Source: Caldilineaceae bacterium (lineage in GTDB: Bacteria > Chloroflexota > Anaerolineae > Caldilineales > Caldilineaceae). From it: a stretch of 64,000 nucleotides of DNA. A program made the position numbers and the translations under genes. Below, in pieces: positions 6,892 through 15,788 of the stretch (within the stretch, counting starts at the first letter, position 1; every line of letters starts with the position of its first letter). Under the pieces are notes generated by a model. That model had not been told where the DNA came from. It searched no databases and saw only the letters and a program-made list of their open reading frames with translations. Location: NCBI GenBank assembly GCA_958295845.1, contig OY282376.1:633022-697021 (forward strand). The letters are read 5' to 3'.

Positions 6892-9207
6892 CTAGCTCAC
6901 TTTGGGCAAAATTATCTCGAGAGCGGTCGCAAAAGGACTATCTGGCTTGACGAATTTCACAGAGGCGCCGTAGTTTTCTAGCAAGTTCCTTGTTATGGTT
7001 AATCCTAGTCCCATCCCCTGCCCTAGCACGGAGTCTACTTCAGTAGTTGATGACTGAAAGGGTTTGAACCAACGCTCTGATTCGTCCAGTTGAACCGCCA
7101 CACCGGTGTTCTGAACACGAATTCGGGCCTGATGATCTTCACTTAATGCTGTAGCGTGTATACTTCCACCTTCGCCCGCGGCTTTTACTGCATTTGTCAA
7201 TAGATTAGAAAACAAAGCAATAATCTCTGCTGGAAACATCGGAGGAGATCTCAAATCAAGAGGTATTTGGTTGCTGATACTGATATTTCGTCGTGACGCT
7301 TCATACTGAATGAGGCGAACCGCAGAGTCGAAACGTTCATGTAGGCGCTGACGCGATCGGCGCCGTCTTGCGTCAATGGAAACCACATCAGTCAAATAAG
7401 ATGCTTGCCGCTCCAAGCCTCGCCTTAATTCCTTTAAGGCATTCAGCGTACCCGTAAGTTTGCTTTGTCGTATGGAGCTTGGTTTCCCCTCGAACAACGA
7501 AAGCCTCTCCTCCGAAAGTATCTCTTCAAGCGTATGTTCAGTGACTTGGGCTGCTCCCAGTAGGGCATTGATTTCATGTACGAACGCCGCCATCTGTGTT
7601 CCCACCGAAGCAAGAACATACAAAAGCATGCGCTCAGAAATGAATTCTTCCATCACTGCGTAAGCGTCATTGATAACTGTGAATGCGTCATGCCATCTGC
7701 GAATCGTTGTTTCCGACACTTCCTTAGCATCGTTAGTGAGGTGCGTTTCGACTTCCTTCATCTGTTCTGAGGCATCACTCATTCGCTGTAGTAAAGCAGT
7801 CGTGTCGACACTTCCTTCTGCCCCACTTTCTCGACGCAATAACCTCTCTTTGCGCCGTCTTTGCCGACTCTCGAAGGACGCTGCCGCTCGCTCGCGAGTC
7901 AGGAGTTCTATTCCCAGACGCACTATTCGCACCAGCGCGTCGAAACTTGCCTCCGGCACAAATCCCTCTCGATTCACGAGAAGGCGTAATTCGGGACATC
8001 TTTCCTGGGTCAGAAAAACAGCGCCCAAATAATTGTTGCTTGGCAAGCGGCTGAGACCACTATCTGGGTCATCAGATTCAGTCTCAATACCGAAGTCGCT
8101 GAGCATCTCTAGTTGACGTTGTCGTCTAGTGTAGTCATAGTCGAGTGAAAGCCAATCATCCTTGGGTTCCCCATATGGAAGTACTCGAAATCCTTCCATA
8201 AAGACCCGGACACCGCTTGCTTGTGTGGCCCACACTCTTTGGTCCTTTGAGACATTTCTTAGAACACCCTCTCTGACTAAGATACGTGCTTCAAAGTGTG
8301 GCCACTGGTCTATTATAGGACGGGTAATCGAATGGCGAGACTCTTTGGCCTGGGGATTATCACCAAGAGTCTTCTTCGTCGGGGCAATCGCAAAGTCCAC
8401 ACCTTCCTCTCCGGCCCTAATCTCTAATACCCAATTGGCCATTTCTGCAACAAGCGTCCAGTACTCTTCTCCAGTGGCAAATTCCCCTTCCAAATGAACT
8501 CGGAAGGGACAGTCCGAAGCTTCATTACCCTGGTCACGCTCAACAGGTTCTGCAAAAAGTAAAGGTTTGGCCAATACAGAAGCGGGAAGACTATTCTTTA
8601 GAAACGAAGGGGGATCCGATGAGTGCACTTCTGCAAAAAACCTAGCTCGCTCAGTCTTGGTCCAGGCCCGACGCAGACGCTTAAGGACAAGCGTGGTTCC
8701 TTGGCGGGCTTCTCTAGGCGCCTTCAAAGTCTTTAGCTCAATAGCGTCGGTCGAGTCAAGTTCATCCAACGTCTCGTACCTCTCAATCTCATCCCAGTCA
8801 ATTGAAGCCTCCAGAGCTTCTGGCATCGTTCCAGGATCCGACGCGAACGGAACGCTATAAACTTCCAGTCGTCTGGCTAACTTATGGGCAGCGAGTCGAC
8901 CGATTCCCTTTGCACCTGTATAGCGACGTTGAAACAACTTGGAACGCCTTTCTCCCTGCTCTTTCCAACGAGAAGCAACGCGAAGGAATCCTTTCTCAAA
9001 GTCATGTGCATTCATTCCAACACCATTGTCTACAATGTGGATACGGCCCCCACCTCGTTCATTAAGCCGCTCGCCGTAAACGATAACATCGGTCGCGTCA
9101 GCATCGTAAGCATTCTTTATCAGTTCGATCAAGGCGGTGGAATCGCGTCCGACGAGTAATTCTCCTAACTCTCGGAATAAGTGCGTATCGACAGTAAACT
9201 TAGCCAC
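6892..9207 (-). CDS. dual GHKL ATPase: Hsp90/MutL-like N-domain plus histidine-kinase-like C-domain
   Basis: 771 residues. The N-terminal GHKL ATPase has all motifs: ELIKNAYDADA (N-box, ~29-38), VDNGVGM (~59) and GAKGIGRLA (~98), as in Hsp90, MutL and MORC-type proteins. A second GHKL domain at the C-terminus has LFSNLLTNAVKAA (~669) and GQGMGLGLTITRNLL (~732), the style of sensor kinases. Between them FVHEINALLG (~543) resembles a kinase H-box with a candidate phosphorylated His. It starts with GTG at 9207, overlapping the methylase stop, preceded by AGGAGGG. The next gene encodes a receiver domain. Likely role: an ATP-driven sensor or clamp that recognises invading DNA and signals by phosphotransfer. 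Both ATPase domains look intact. Confidence 0.88.
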   Translation of the reverse strand: MAKFTVDTHLFRELGELLVGRDSTALIELIKNAYDADATDVIVYGERLNERGGGRIHIVDNGVGMNAHDFEKGFLRVASRWKEQGERRSKLFQRRYTGAKGIGRLAAHKLARRLEVYSVPFASDPGTMPEALEASIDWDEIERYETLDELDSTDAIELKTLKAPREARQGTTLVLKRLRRAWTKTERARFFAEVHSSDPPSFLKNSLPASVLAKPLLFAEPVERDQGNEASDCPFRVHLEGEFATGEEYWTLVAEMANWVLEIRAGEEGVDFAIAPTKKTLGDNPQAKESRHSITRPIIDQWPHFEARILVREGVLRNVSKDQRVWATQASGVRVFMEGFRVLPYGEPKDDWLSLDYDYTRRQRQLEMLSDFGIETESDDPDSGLSRLPSNNYLGAVFLTQERCPELRLLVNREGFVPEASFDALVRIVRLGIELLTRERAAASFESRQRRRKERLLRRESGAEGSVDTTALLQRMSDASEQMKEVETHLTNDAKEVSETTIRRWHDAFTVINDAYAVMEEFISERMLLYVLASVGTQMAAFVHEINALLGAAQVTEHTLEEILSEERLSLFEGKPSSIRQSKLTGTLNALKELRRGLERQASYLTDVVSIDARRRRSRQRLHERFDSAVRLIQYEASRRNISISNQIPLDLRSPPMFPAEIIALFSNLLTNAVKAAGEGGSIHATALSEDHQARIRVQNTGVAVQLDESERWFKPFQSSTTEVDSVLGQGMGLGLTITRNLLENYGASVKFVKPDSPFATALEIILPKVS

Positions 9208-10906
9208 GGCCGTCTACCCTCCTAGCAGGACGTCGTAGAAACATTAGCCTTTCGCCAGCCTGCTGAAGTCGTCCTATGTCTTTCTTAGACAAGCCCAACG
9301 CATCCCTTAGTACAAAATCGTCCGCTATCGCTCTGGCGTCGTCTTCTCGACCTTCTCGAATGAGCAAGTTCAATTCTTCAAATGTAGGTTTGACACCTTT
9401 AGCCAATGGTACTGGTACATGACCCAAAGTGCTAGGTTCCATTTTTAGGACACCTCCACCGTACCTGCGCCCGTGGAGTTCGGACCAAAGCCTTACAGCA
9501 CTAGTTAGAAACCCCACTGCGACGGCCGATGGTAAGGAATCGTCTTTATGGTGCCAATACAGCGCGTGAATTGCATTGGTGCATAAGGCATTTGCTCGGT
9601 TGAGGACAAGTAGAGGCGGGCCCATACGCGTACACGTTGCGAAGGCGTCTGGTGCGGGCCGCAGAGCGATACGGAACCAAGGATCACGGTTGGCGCATTT
9701 GTATCGCTCTTGAATACCGGCATTGGTGCCCTCGCGGATCCAGCGCAAAACATTGGGGTTGTCTTCGAGCTCCGCCTCGGGCCTTACCAAAACAGCGCGT
9801 TCCCCAGAGTTAACCAGTTCTTCGAGCTCCTCTCGTGTGAAATCTAGTCCTGTTAGCCATCGCGTGCGAGATACTATCTTAATCCAGGTCTCGCGGGGAA
9901 CACCAAGTTGCTCTAGGTTTTCAATGTTGCGAATAAAGTGCTTATTTGCCCCCGTTACTAAACCGATCTTCACTTCTGCCAACTCTGCAAGCTTGCTTAC
10001 GTCGGCATGATGGCCCAATTCACCCAGTATTTCGGCAGGCGCGGCGTCTATACACCTGCCTTTCTCCGTTGTCAAGTATGGAGCGGCGGGACCACATTCT
10101 GGAGAGCTTAAGATTGAAGCCAAATCTTCTATCTGCTCAACCGCCTCAACGCGCAAGTTTCCAGACTTTCCAAATCCGGAAGCAATTACCGCGACTACCG
10201 CTTCGTCTGTACCTTCGAACATTCGATCATGAATATATACAAGTAAAACCTGAGCGAAATTGGAGGCGAGAATGTTTCTTACTGGAGCTGCGTAGTCCGC
10301 TTGAAGAATAGCTTCAGGCACGAGCATCGCAAGGCGGCCATCTTCAGCAAGGAAACTCAATGCATGAATCAAAAAATATGCCCAAGCGCTGGCAGTTTCT
10401 GAAAGCTCGACCCCAGCACTGCAGATGGCCTCTCGGCCTGCCTCTCGTGCATTACCATTGAACCAATGGTGGCGCAAGTAAGGGGGATTGCCGAGCACTG
10501 CTCTGAACGGAGTCCCTGGAATTTCATCTGGAGATAGTGTTAGAAAGTCTCTGACAATGCAGTTTTCCTTTTCTAGGTTCCCACTACTGTGAACGTACTT
10601 CAAACACCGCGGATCCACATCTACACCGAATACTAATCGGCCTGGGTCAGGGACGCCCCTCTCAGACAGTACCTTAGTTGCTGCGTTCAAGAATGCGCAT
10701 GCGCCAAAGCTTGGGTCCAAGACATGCCCTTCGTCGCATTCGAGTGCCCACTCTGCCAAGACGATTGCCAGTTTGTCCGGTGTGTAAAATGAACCCAAGA
10801 GACGTCTGGAATCGACTGAGATATTTTCACCATGTGAAGGCGACAGACTCTGAGTTCCCAATAGGTGAGTGTCAATTAGGCTTTGTCCGGTGCTTTGGCT
10901 TGTCAT
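9200..10906 (-). CDS. N6-adenine DNA methyltransferase (Eco57I/PglX-like, gamma class order)
   Basis: I choose ATG at 10906 because AGAGGG lies a few bases upstream; the frame is open to 11011 but without a ribosome site. The product is 568 residues. It has GSFYTPDKLA (motif X, ~38), VLDPSFGACAFL (SAM-binding motif I, ~62) and the catalytic NPPY at 140-143, the signature of enzymes that methylate adenine N6. The C-terminal half (GRRYGGGVLKMEP and following) resembles the target-recognition region of Eco57I-type and BREX PglX-type methylases, but it is much shorter than PglX. No restriction domain is fused. It is the first gene of the leftward operon and overlaps the GHKL gene by 8 nt, so it may mark self DNA for that module. 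Confidence 0.9.
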   Translation of the reverse strand: MTSQSTGQSLIDTHLLGTQSLSPSHGENISVDSRRLLGSFYTPDKLAIVLAEWALECDEGHVLDPSFGACAFLNAATKVLSERGVPDPGRLVFGVDVDPRCLKYVHSSGNLEKENCIVRDFLTLSPDEIPGTPFRAVLGNPPYLRHHWFNGNAREAGREAICSAGVELSETASAWAYFLIHALSFLAEDGRLAMLVPEAILQADYAAPVRNILASNFAQVLLVYIHDRMFEGTDEAVVAVIASGFGKSGNLRVEAVEQIEDLASILSSPECGPAAPYLTTEKGRCIDAAPAEILGELGHHADVSKLAELAEVKIGLVTGANKHFIRNIENLEQLGVPRETWIKIVSRTRWLTGLDFTREELEELVNSGERAVLVRPEAELEDNPNVLRWIREGTNAGIQERYKCANRDPWFRIALRPAPDAFATCTRMGPPLLVLNRANALCTNAIHALYWHHKDDSLPSAVAVGFLTSAVRLWSELHGRRYGGGVLKMEPSTLGHVPVPLAKGVKPTFEELNLLIREGREDDARAIADDFVLRDALGLSKKDIGRLQQAGERLMFLRRPARRVDGRG

Positions 10907-11053
10907 GTCTGTCCCTCTGAATGTTGGACATATTAATGCACGACGACCAGATGGGCAATACTTTGAAAACCAGCACCGAGATGCCCCTGGTCTACGTCGT
11001 CGTTCTACCAAGATTCAGACGACGCAAACTAGATTATTGTTCATTTCCTTCAC

Positions 11054-11395
11054 CTACCGTTCCCGATACTCCCCTTGAAACACCTCTTTGACGTGCCAAC
11101 TTGTGTAGTCTTCGTTAGGATAGTAGATCTGCCGCTGCGGACGTTTGAGCTTCTCACCATGAAACCGCATCAGCCACTCATCAAGTCCTGCGGTGCCGTG
11201 GGCGTCGTCAGACGCCAGAATCTCAATCTCGTTATATAAAGTAAAAGCTCCTCTGTCGACCAGCTTATGGTGGCGCGAACAGTGAGCCAGCGCGTTTACC
11301 TCTGAGTCGGACCCCCTGCCTGCCGCCCCTTGACGTAGGTGGCTACCAAAGCCACGGGCCAAAGCCTCAGATTCACGTTAATGCCGCATACGGTA
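11054..11395 (-). pseudogene. broken 3' end of a second McrA-like HNH nuclease
   Basis: Reading leftward, YSCTVCGINVNLRLWPVAL is followed by a frameshift near 11305 and then VNALAHCSRHHKLVDRGAF and SWHVKEVFQGEYRER with a stop. This matches almost residue by residue the last ~120 residues of the intact HNH nuclease at 21133-23007 (there CAVCGFDVRLRLQPVAL and SWHVKEVFQGDFREL). The histidine of the first HNH position is lost (VALVATYV in place of the AAH motif), so the fragment is dead. Its 5' end is joined directly to an IS5-type transposase remnant around 11395. It shows that two related nuclease genes once stood in this island. Confidence 0.85.
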
Positions 11396-11675
11396 CAACT
11401 GTACTGTCCGGCATCACCGCAGCGATGTCTGGGTCCTGTGCGAACTGCCTGAAGATGTCGGCCCAACCACCGTTCTCTTGCCAGCGTGGGTAGCGCTTGA
11501 AGACGCTGTCCCACCTTCCAAAGACGTCCGGTAGTTCACGCCACTGGGCGCCGGTGCGCAGAATCCAGTGAACTGCCTCAACAAAAAGGCGACACTGTTC
11601 CTCTTGCCCTGCGTAGGCACGAGTGTGTACTTGCAAAAGGGCGTAAAGTTTCTGCCACTGTTAGTAGCCAATGTA
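11373..11675 (-). pseudogene. IS5-family transposase N-terminal remnant (left copy)
   Basis: The frame reads QWQKLYALLQVHTR, then VEAVHWILRTGAQWRELP, then RYPRWQENGGWADIFRQF and DIAAVMPDSTVV. This is the N-terminal DUF4096-type region of IS5/ISL2 transposases. An in-frame stop precedes QWQ, and after DSTVV the sequence passes into the HNH fragment, so the DDE catalytic domain is missing. It lies just downstream of the helicase-nuclease gene and has the same orientation as a second remnant just upstream of that gene. Confidence 0.85.
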
Positions 11676-11702
11676 ACAATACTAATTAAACGTCAACGAG
11701 AC

Positions 11703-14700
11703 CTAGAAACCGAATGAACTCATAATCAGACTGGAGACTGCCGCAGAATCTATGCCGCCGTCAACAGTATCCTCGGTAACGATTAGTGCTCCCATTGGGC
11801 CACCTCCATCTTCTTGCGGGAAAATTCCGTGGCCCTTATACCACTCTATCTTTTCTTCCCATCTGCGACGGTATGCACTGTCGGAGAGCATTCCCAGGTG
11901 CTCCCAGTAATATCTCTCTCCAGTGTCATCATCTTCAATAGTGAAGTCCGGAAATTTGGTGACTCCCTCAATTTCCAGCGGCTCTTCGTATCGGTAGTCA
12001 ATACCATTGGCGTGAAGAAGGTTTGCAATGATCACCTCAGACTTGGAGCGCACAAGTTCCTCTCTGGTGGTTCGATGAATCAGTCGATCTTCAAGAAATT
12101 GTCCGTCGATCTGAATCGGATCAGGGGGTACAAAGAGATTCGTGAGCCGACCGGCTACCTCAGAGTACAGCTCCGAACTGAGCCGCTGAAGTTGAATTGG
12201 CGACCCTTGCATCAGAATTACAATTTTCTGCTTTTGCCTGGTCAGGGCAGTGTATATCAACTCGCGTGTGACTAAGTGGCCCGACTCGGGTAGGACCAAT
12301 ATCACAGTGTTGAACTCGCTGCCCTGAGCTTTGTGGACAGTAAGTGCGTACGCGAGTTCAAGGTTGGCTTCACCTTCTTCGTCGAAATCGCTCCCCCAGA
12401 ATTTGACGACCGCTTTGGGTTGAGTCGAGAACTCTACTTCGAGAGCACTCGGCGGTCGCCTACCCTTCCACTGTACCTCCCCTACGACGATGCCGATTTC
12501 GCCGTTTGCGACAAATGTCTTTTCCTTTCTCCATTTTTCGTCAGGGAGATACTTAGACCGTTGAAGGTTCCTATTGTTGATGATTTTGTCACCGTATACG
12601 ATCAGTTGATTTCCTATGGGCTTCAAAAACCGGAATCTTTGGCGAGTCGAACTCTCAACTTGCTTAGACTTGTATCGCCTGTGAATGAGTCGGTTGAGAG
12701 TTTCCACCCCCCACGCTTTCTGTCTGGAAGGGCTCAGTATCTGCCAGGCGTCCGCCCCCATACCAGCCTGCCCCCAGTTAAAGTAAGCTTTGCCATTTGA
12801 TATATTCCCGCCGAGGCTTTCAGCGAATTCGAGTGCTTCGTCCTTGTCCTTTTTAAACTCTAGATGCTCTGCGAGTACTCCCGGTAACTGGTCTCTAAGG
12901 TCATTTGGCGATTCCCAATGGACGATCTTTACCGTATGACTTTGCCTGTGTCCTGACAGTATCTCGAAGACGCTGTCATGACTAGGCCCTGGTTCGCCCC
13001 CGAACCACTCTGCGAGTTCAAGAGCGTCGATGTCTTGCGCCCCTCGCTGTCCTGGAACTTGCCGTCTGGGAACAGTCAGTTCCGCGTATGAGTGTCCGAC
13101 CCTGGGAGAGCCTGGCGTGAACTTCTCGGGCTTTAGCTGCATGATGATATCAACGAACGGTTTTCCTGCGCCTATTGGCGGAAGTTGACGAGGGTCACCG
13201 ACCAGTATCAACCGATCAAATCCTGTCAGAGCTTCAATGAGGGCCGCAAGCATCTCTTCAGTGAGCATAGAGCATTCGTCTACTATTACTGTGCGTGCTA
13301 CCTTCTCTCCTGGCTTGCCAGTCAGGATGTACTGCTGAGTGATACTGTCATATCGGCCTGAGCGATTCAGGAACTGCGCTAGAGTGTAGGCTCTGACGGT
13401 GTCTTGCCCCGTCTTTCCAATGACCTCCTCCATTCGCACTCGGGCTTTGCCTGTCGGCGCTAGCAACACGACACCACCTTCAATGACCTCCTGGTTCCTC
13501 AACAGAACTGACAGAAGAGTTGTCTTTCCCGTTCCAGCTGAACCGATCAGGAGACTGATTCGAGCATTGGCGATCTCGTCAAGAGCAGCTGCCTTCTCAC
13601 GTCTGGCCCGCTCTTCTTTATCTGGATCAACCTCACCTACGGGGTCGAGGAGGGCATCCAGTTCGGCTCTCCAGTCGACCACCAAGTTATGCCTTCTGGC
13701 TTTACGACGTCTATTGACAGTCTTACGAATGAGGTCGCCGGCCGTGCCCAGACGTTCAAGCTGATAGGCAGGCTTTTCGTCGGCCATTTCCACAATACGC
13801 ACTTCACTCTCAAAAAGTGTGTCTTCCGCAACTCTCAGTAAGTCAGCGGTAACCAGCGTTCGCTGTTCGTTATCTTTCTGATCCTGTTGGCGGAGATTTG
13901 CCACTATCACATCTCTAGGAGTCAGTGTGTCTCCTCGCTCCGCTGCCGACTCGAGTTCACGAATTGACAATGCGCGCAAGCGTCGTGCGTCTACCGCTGT
14001 GTTAATTCTTGATCGACCGGGAATTGGGAATTTCTCACGGACAGAGGAAGCTGGAAAAAGTCCGCGGTCAACTGCGCCGACTGACACCGGAGCCGAGGTT
14101 AAGCGAGTGGCCTCGTATAACATGTAAGGGTTGTCAATGAAAACTGCGTCTTCTTTGATGATTCCCAATTGGCCTCTCTCTTCAGGAGTGGCAAGGGCCT
14201 TGGCTTGCTCTTGAGTGAGGTCTACACGGCTTAAAAGCTCTAGAAATGCCCGACGCTCCTTTGGCATACTTTTCCACGCCATCGCAGTGGTACCATCTAT
14301 GAGCCTAGCGAGTTGCGGTTGGAGAAAATCCCCAGGCGAGTCGAGCAATGAGTACCATATCGACCATGGCGACCTATCGTTCCCCACATGCTCATCCAAT
14401 GCTTTCGCCATGAAGTTCCCCAAGGGAACTCCGCAGGAATAGAGCACGGCACCCATTCCGGGAAAAGGTCCGCGTTTGCGCCAGAGCCTGCCGAGTTCAG
14501 CGTCGATCCATGTATCCTGTTTCTGAATGTCTGCACCAAACAACTCTGCGGACTTCAATAAGGCAGCGCGCATAGATAGCAGCGAGCCTATAGCGGCGTC
14601 GTCTCCTACATGTTCGGTTGCGTAGGAAAACTCTGTAAATCGATCCTCAGGCGCAAAAGCTACAACTTCTGCAGGGTCAAAGGCATCGCCCTCCCGAGAC

Positions 14701-15476
14701 TTCTCCAGTGCCTCGTGGTAAGGCATCAGAAAGCCGTCCACAAAATCGGGACGAATCGAATGACCGATCATCCTTTCCCACAACATGCTTTGTAGCTTGC
14801 CCTTCGTCAGTCCTTCATACCGATACTCGGTAAGAGGACCTATCGACTTCACGCGGCCGACGCCGATGAGTATGCGCCGCCCGGCGATGTCTTCTACTAG
14901 TGGAACTTGCTTGGCGTAGAAGAAGACTAAAGACACTTCCTTCCTTACATGCGCCCAAAAAGTCTCAAGTAGAGCCGTTTGATTTCGGTAGTCTTGCCAC
15001 CAAGCTGTTTTGAAGCCAAGGTTTGGCTCTATTTCTTCGCTCACTTCATCGAGGGGAAAATGCTCCCGGAGCCTAGCATCCCCACCCTCACCTAAAGATC
15101 CCTTGAGCATCCATCTGAATGGCACGCCAGGGGCCGAATAGGCCGGATAGTTTAATGTGGTTGGCCTGAAATGAGTATGAGTACCATTTTTGTTATTCCG
15201 ATACGGATGGCTATGCTCTCTCACGAAGCTATGCGGACTCATGAACGCCGCACGTTCTTGCAGGCAAGGAGGGATTTCTTCCTGCTGGAGGTCTTTGAAG
15301 TGGCGGCCTGTGAGGTTGGCCTCGGAGGCTTCGTCCTTCCTTTCGGCAATGTGAAAGAGCTTTAGGCACGCCACATTGTTTTTGGGATCGCCACATACTG
15401 TTCCGTTCCAACCGCTGTCGTGCCAGGGCACACGAATCGACACATGACGGATTGGAAACGTTAGTCCTTTACTCAT
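11703..15476 (-). CDS. RecD-like SF1 helicase with C-terminal PD-(D/E)XK nuclease
   Basis: 1257 residues. Residues 1-~600 form a large N-terminal region without motifs I recognise, although several segments are Trp-rich. The helicase core follows: Walker A GSAGTGKTT (~645), VIVDECSML (Walker B, ~735), GDPRQLPPIGAGKPF (~765), and ALTVHKAQGSEF plus ELIYTALTRQKQ, the RecD/TraA-type motifs V and VI. The C-terminus carries SKSEVIIANLL, then KFPDFTI (~1175) and YYWEHLGML (~1190), a PD-(D/E)XK nuclease pattern with E, D and E-x-x arrangement. It probably unwinds and cuts foreign or damaged DNA. ATG at 15476 is preceded by GGAGGAGAG, which comes from the end of an IS remnant. Both flanks carry transposase debris. 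Confidence 0.9.
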   Translation of the reverse strand: MSKGLTFPIRHVSIRVPWHDSGWNGTVCGDPKNNVACLKLFHIAERKDEASEANLTGRHFKDLQQEEIPPCLQERAAFMSPHSFVREHSHPYRNNKNGTHTHFRPTTLNYPAYSAPGVPFRWMLKGSLGEGGDARLREHFPLDEVSEEIEPNLGFKTAWWQDYRNQTALLETFWAHVRKEVSLVFFYAKQVPLVEDIAGRRILIGVGRVKSIGPLTEYRYEGLTKGKLQSMLWERMIGHSIRPDFVDGFLMPYHEALEKSREGDAFDPAEVVAFAPEDRFTEFSYATEHVGDDAAIGSLLSMRAALLKSAELFGADIQKQDTWIDAELGRLWRKRGPFPGMGAVLYSCGVPLGNFMAKALDEHVGNDRSPWSIWYSLLDSPGDFLQPQLARLIDGTTAMAWKSMPKERRAFLELLSRVDLTQEQAKALATPEERGQLGIIKEDAVFIDNPYMLYEATRLTSAPVSVGAVDRGLFPASSVREKFPIPGRSRINTAVDARRLRALSIRELESAAERGDTLTPRDVIVANLRQQDQKDNEQRTLVTADLLRVAEDTLFESEVRIVEMADEKPAYQLERLGTAGDLIRKTVNRRRKARRHNLVVDWRAELDALLDPVGEVDPDKEERARREKAAALDEIANARISLLIGSAGTGKTTLLSVLLRNQEVIEGGVVLLAPTGKARVRMEEVIGKTGQDTVRAYTLAQFLNRSGRYDSITQQYILTGKPGEKVARTVIVDECSMLTEEMLAALIEALTGFDRLILVGDPRQLPPIGAGKPFVDIIMQLKPEKFTPGSPRVGHSYAELTVPRRQVPGQRGAQDIDALELAEWFGGEPGPSHDSVFEILSGHRQSHTVKIVHWESPNDLRDQLPGVLAEHLEFKKDKDEALEFAESLGGNISNGKAYFNWGQAGMGADAWQILSPSRQKAWGVETLNRLIHRRYKSKQVESSTRQRFRFLKPIGNQLIVYGDKIINNRNLQRSKYLPDEKWRKEKTFVANGEIGIVVGEVQWKGRRPPSALEVEFSTQPKAVVKFWGSDFDEEGEANLELAYALTVHKAQGSEFNTVILVLPESGHLVTRELIYTALTRQKQKIVILMQGSPIQLQRLSSELYSEVAGRLTNLFVPPDPIQIDGQFLEDRLIHRTTREELVRSKSEVIIANLLHANGIDYRYEEPLEIEGVTKFPDFTIEDDDTGERYYWEHLGMLSDSAYRRRWEEKIEWYKGHGIFPQEDGGGPMGALIVTEDTVDGGIDSAAVSSLIMSSFGF

Positions 15477-15477
15477 C

Positions 15478-15690
15478 TCTCCTCCCAGCGTGTGTACCGC
15501 TCAAAGACACTGCTCCAATTGCCACTATTGTTTGGCAGTTCACATAACTGGCCATCGATGTGCATTATCCAGTGAATTGCCTCTACGAAACGTCGACACT
15601 TTTCCTCTTGCCCTTCATCGGCTCGTGGGCGTCCATGCAAGTATGGGTAAAGTTTCTGCCACTGTTGGTCGGTAAGTCTAGAGGTACACT
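15478..15690 (-). pseudogene. IS5-family transposase N-terminal remnant (right copy)
   Basis: Read on the minus strand the segment gives LTDQQWQKLYPYLHGRPRAD, then CRRFVEAIHWIMH and SSVFERYTRWEER followed at once by a stop that overlaps the helicase start. It is the same protein region as the remnant at 11373-11675, with its own substitutions (for example CELPNNSGNW in place of RELPDVFGRW). The codons for WEER supply the GGAGGAGAG ribosome-binding site of the helicase gene. The catalytic part of the transposase is absent. Confidence 0.85.
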
Positions 15691-15788
15691 TCTTACTGTC
15701 GTAGTCAATCTGGTAAAACCAATTGAACGTTGACGGGTCTCAGATACTTATCTCTTCGCTCTCGCTTCCAACTGCAACGCGAAGAGGA

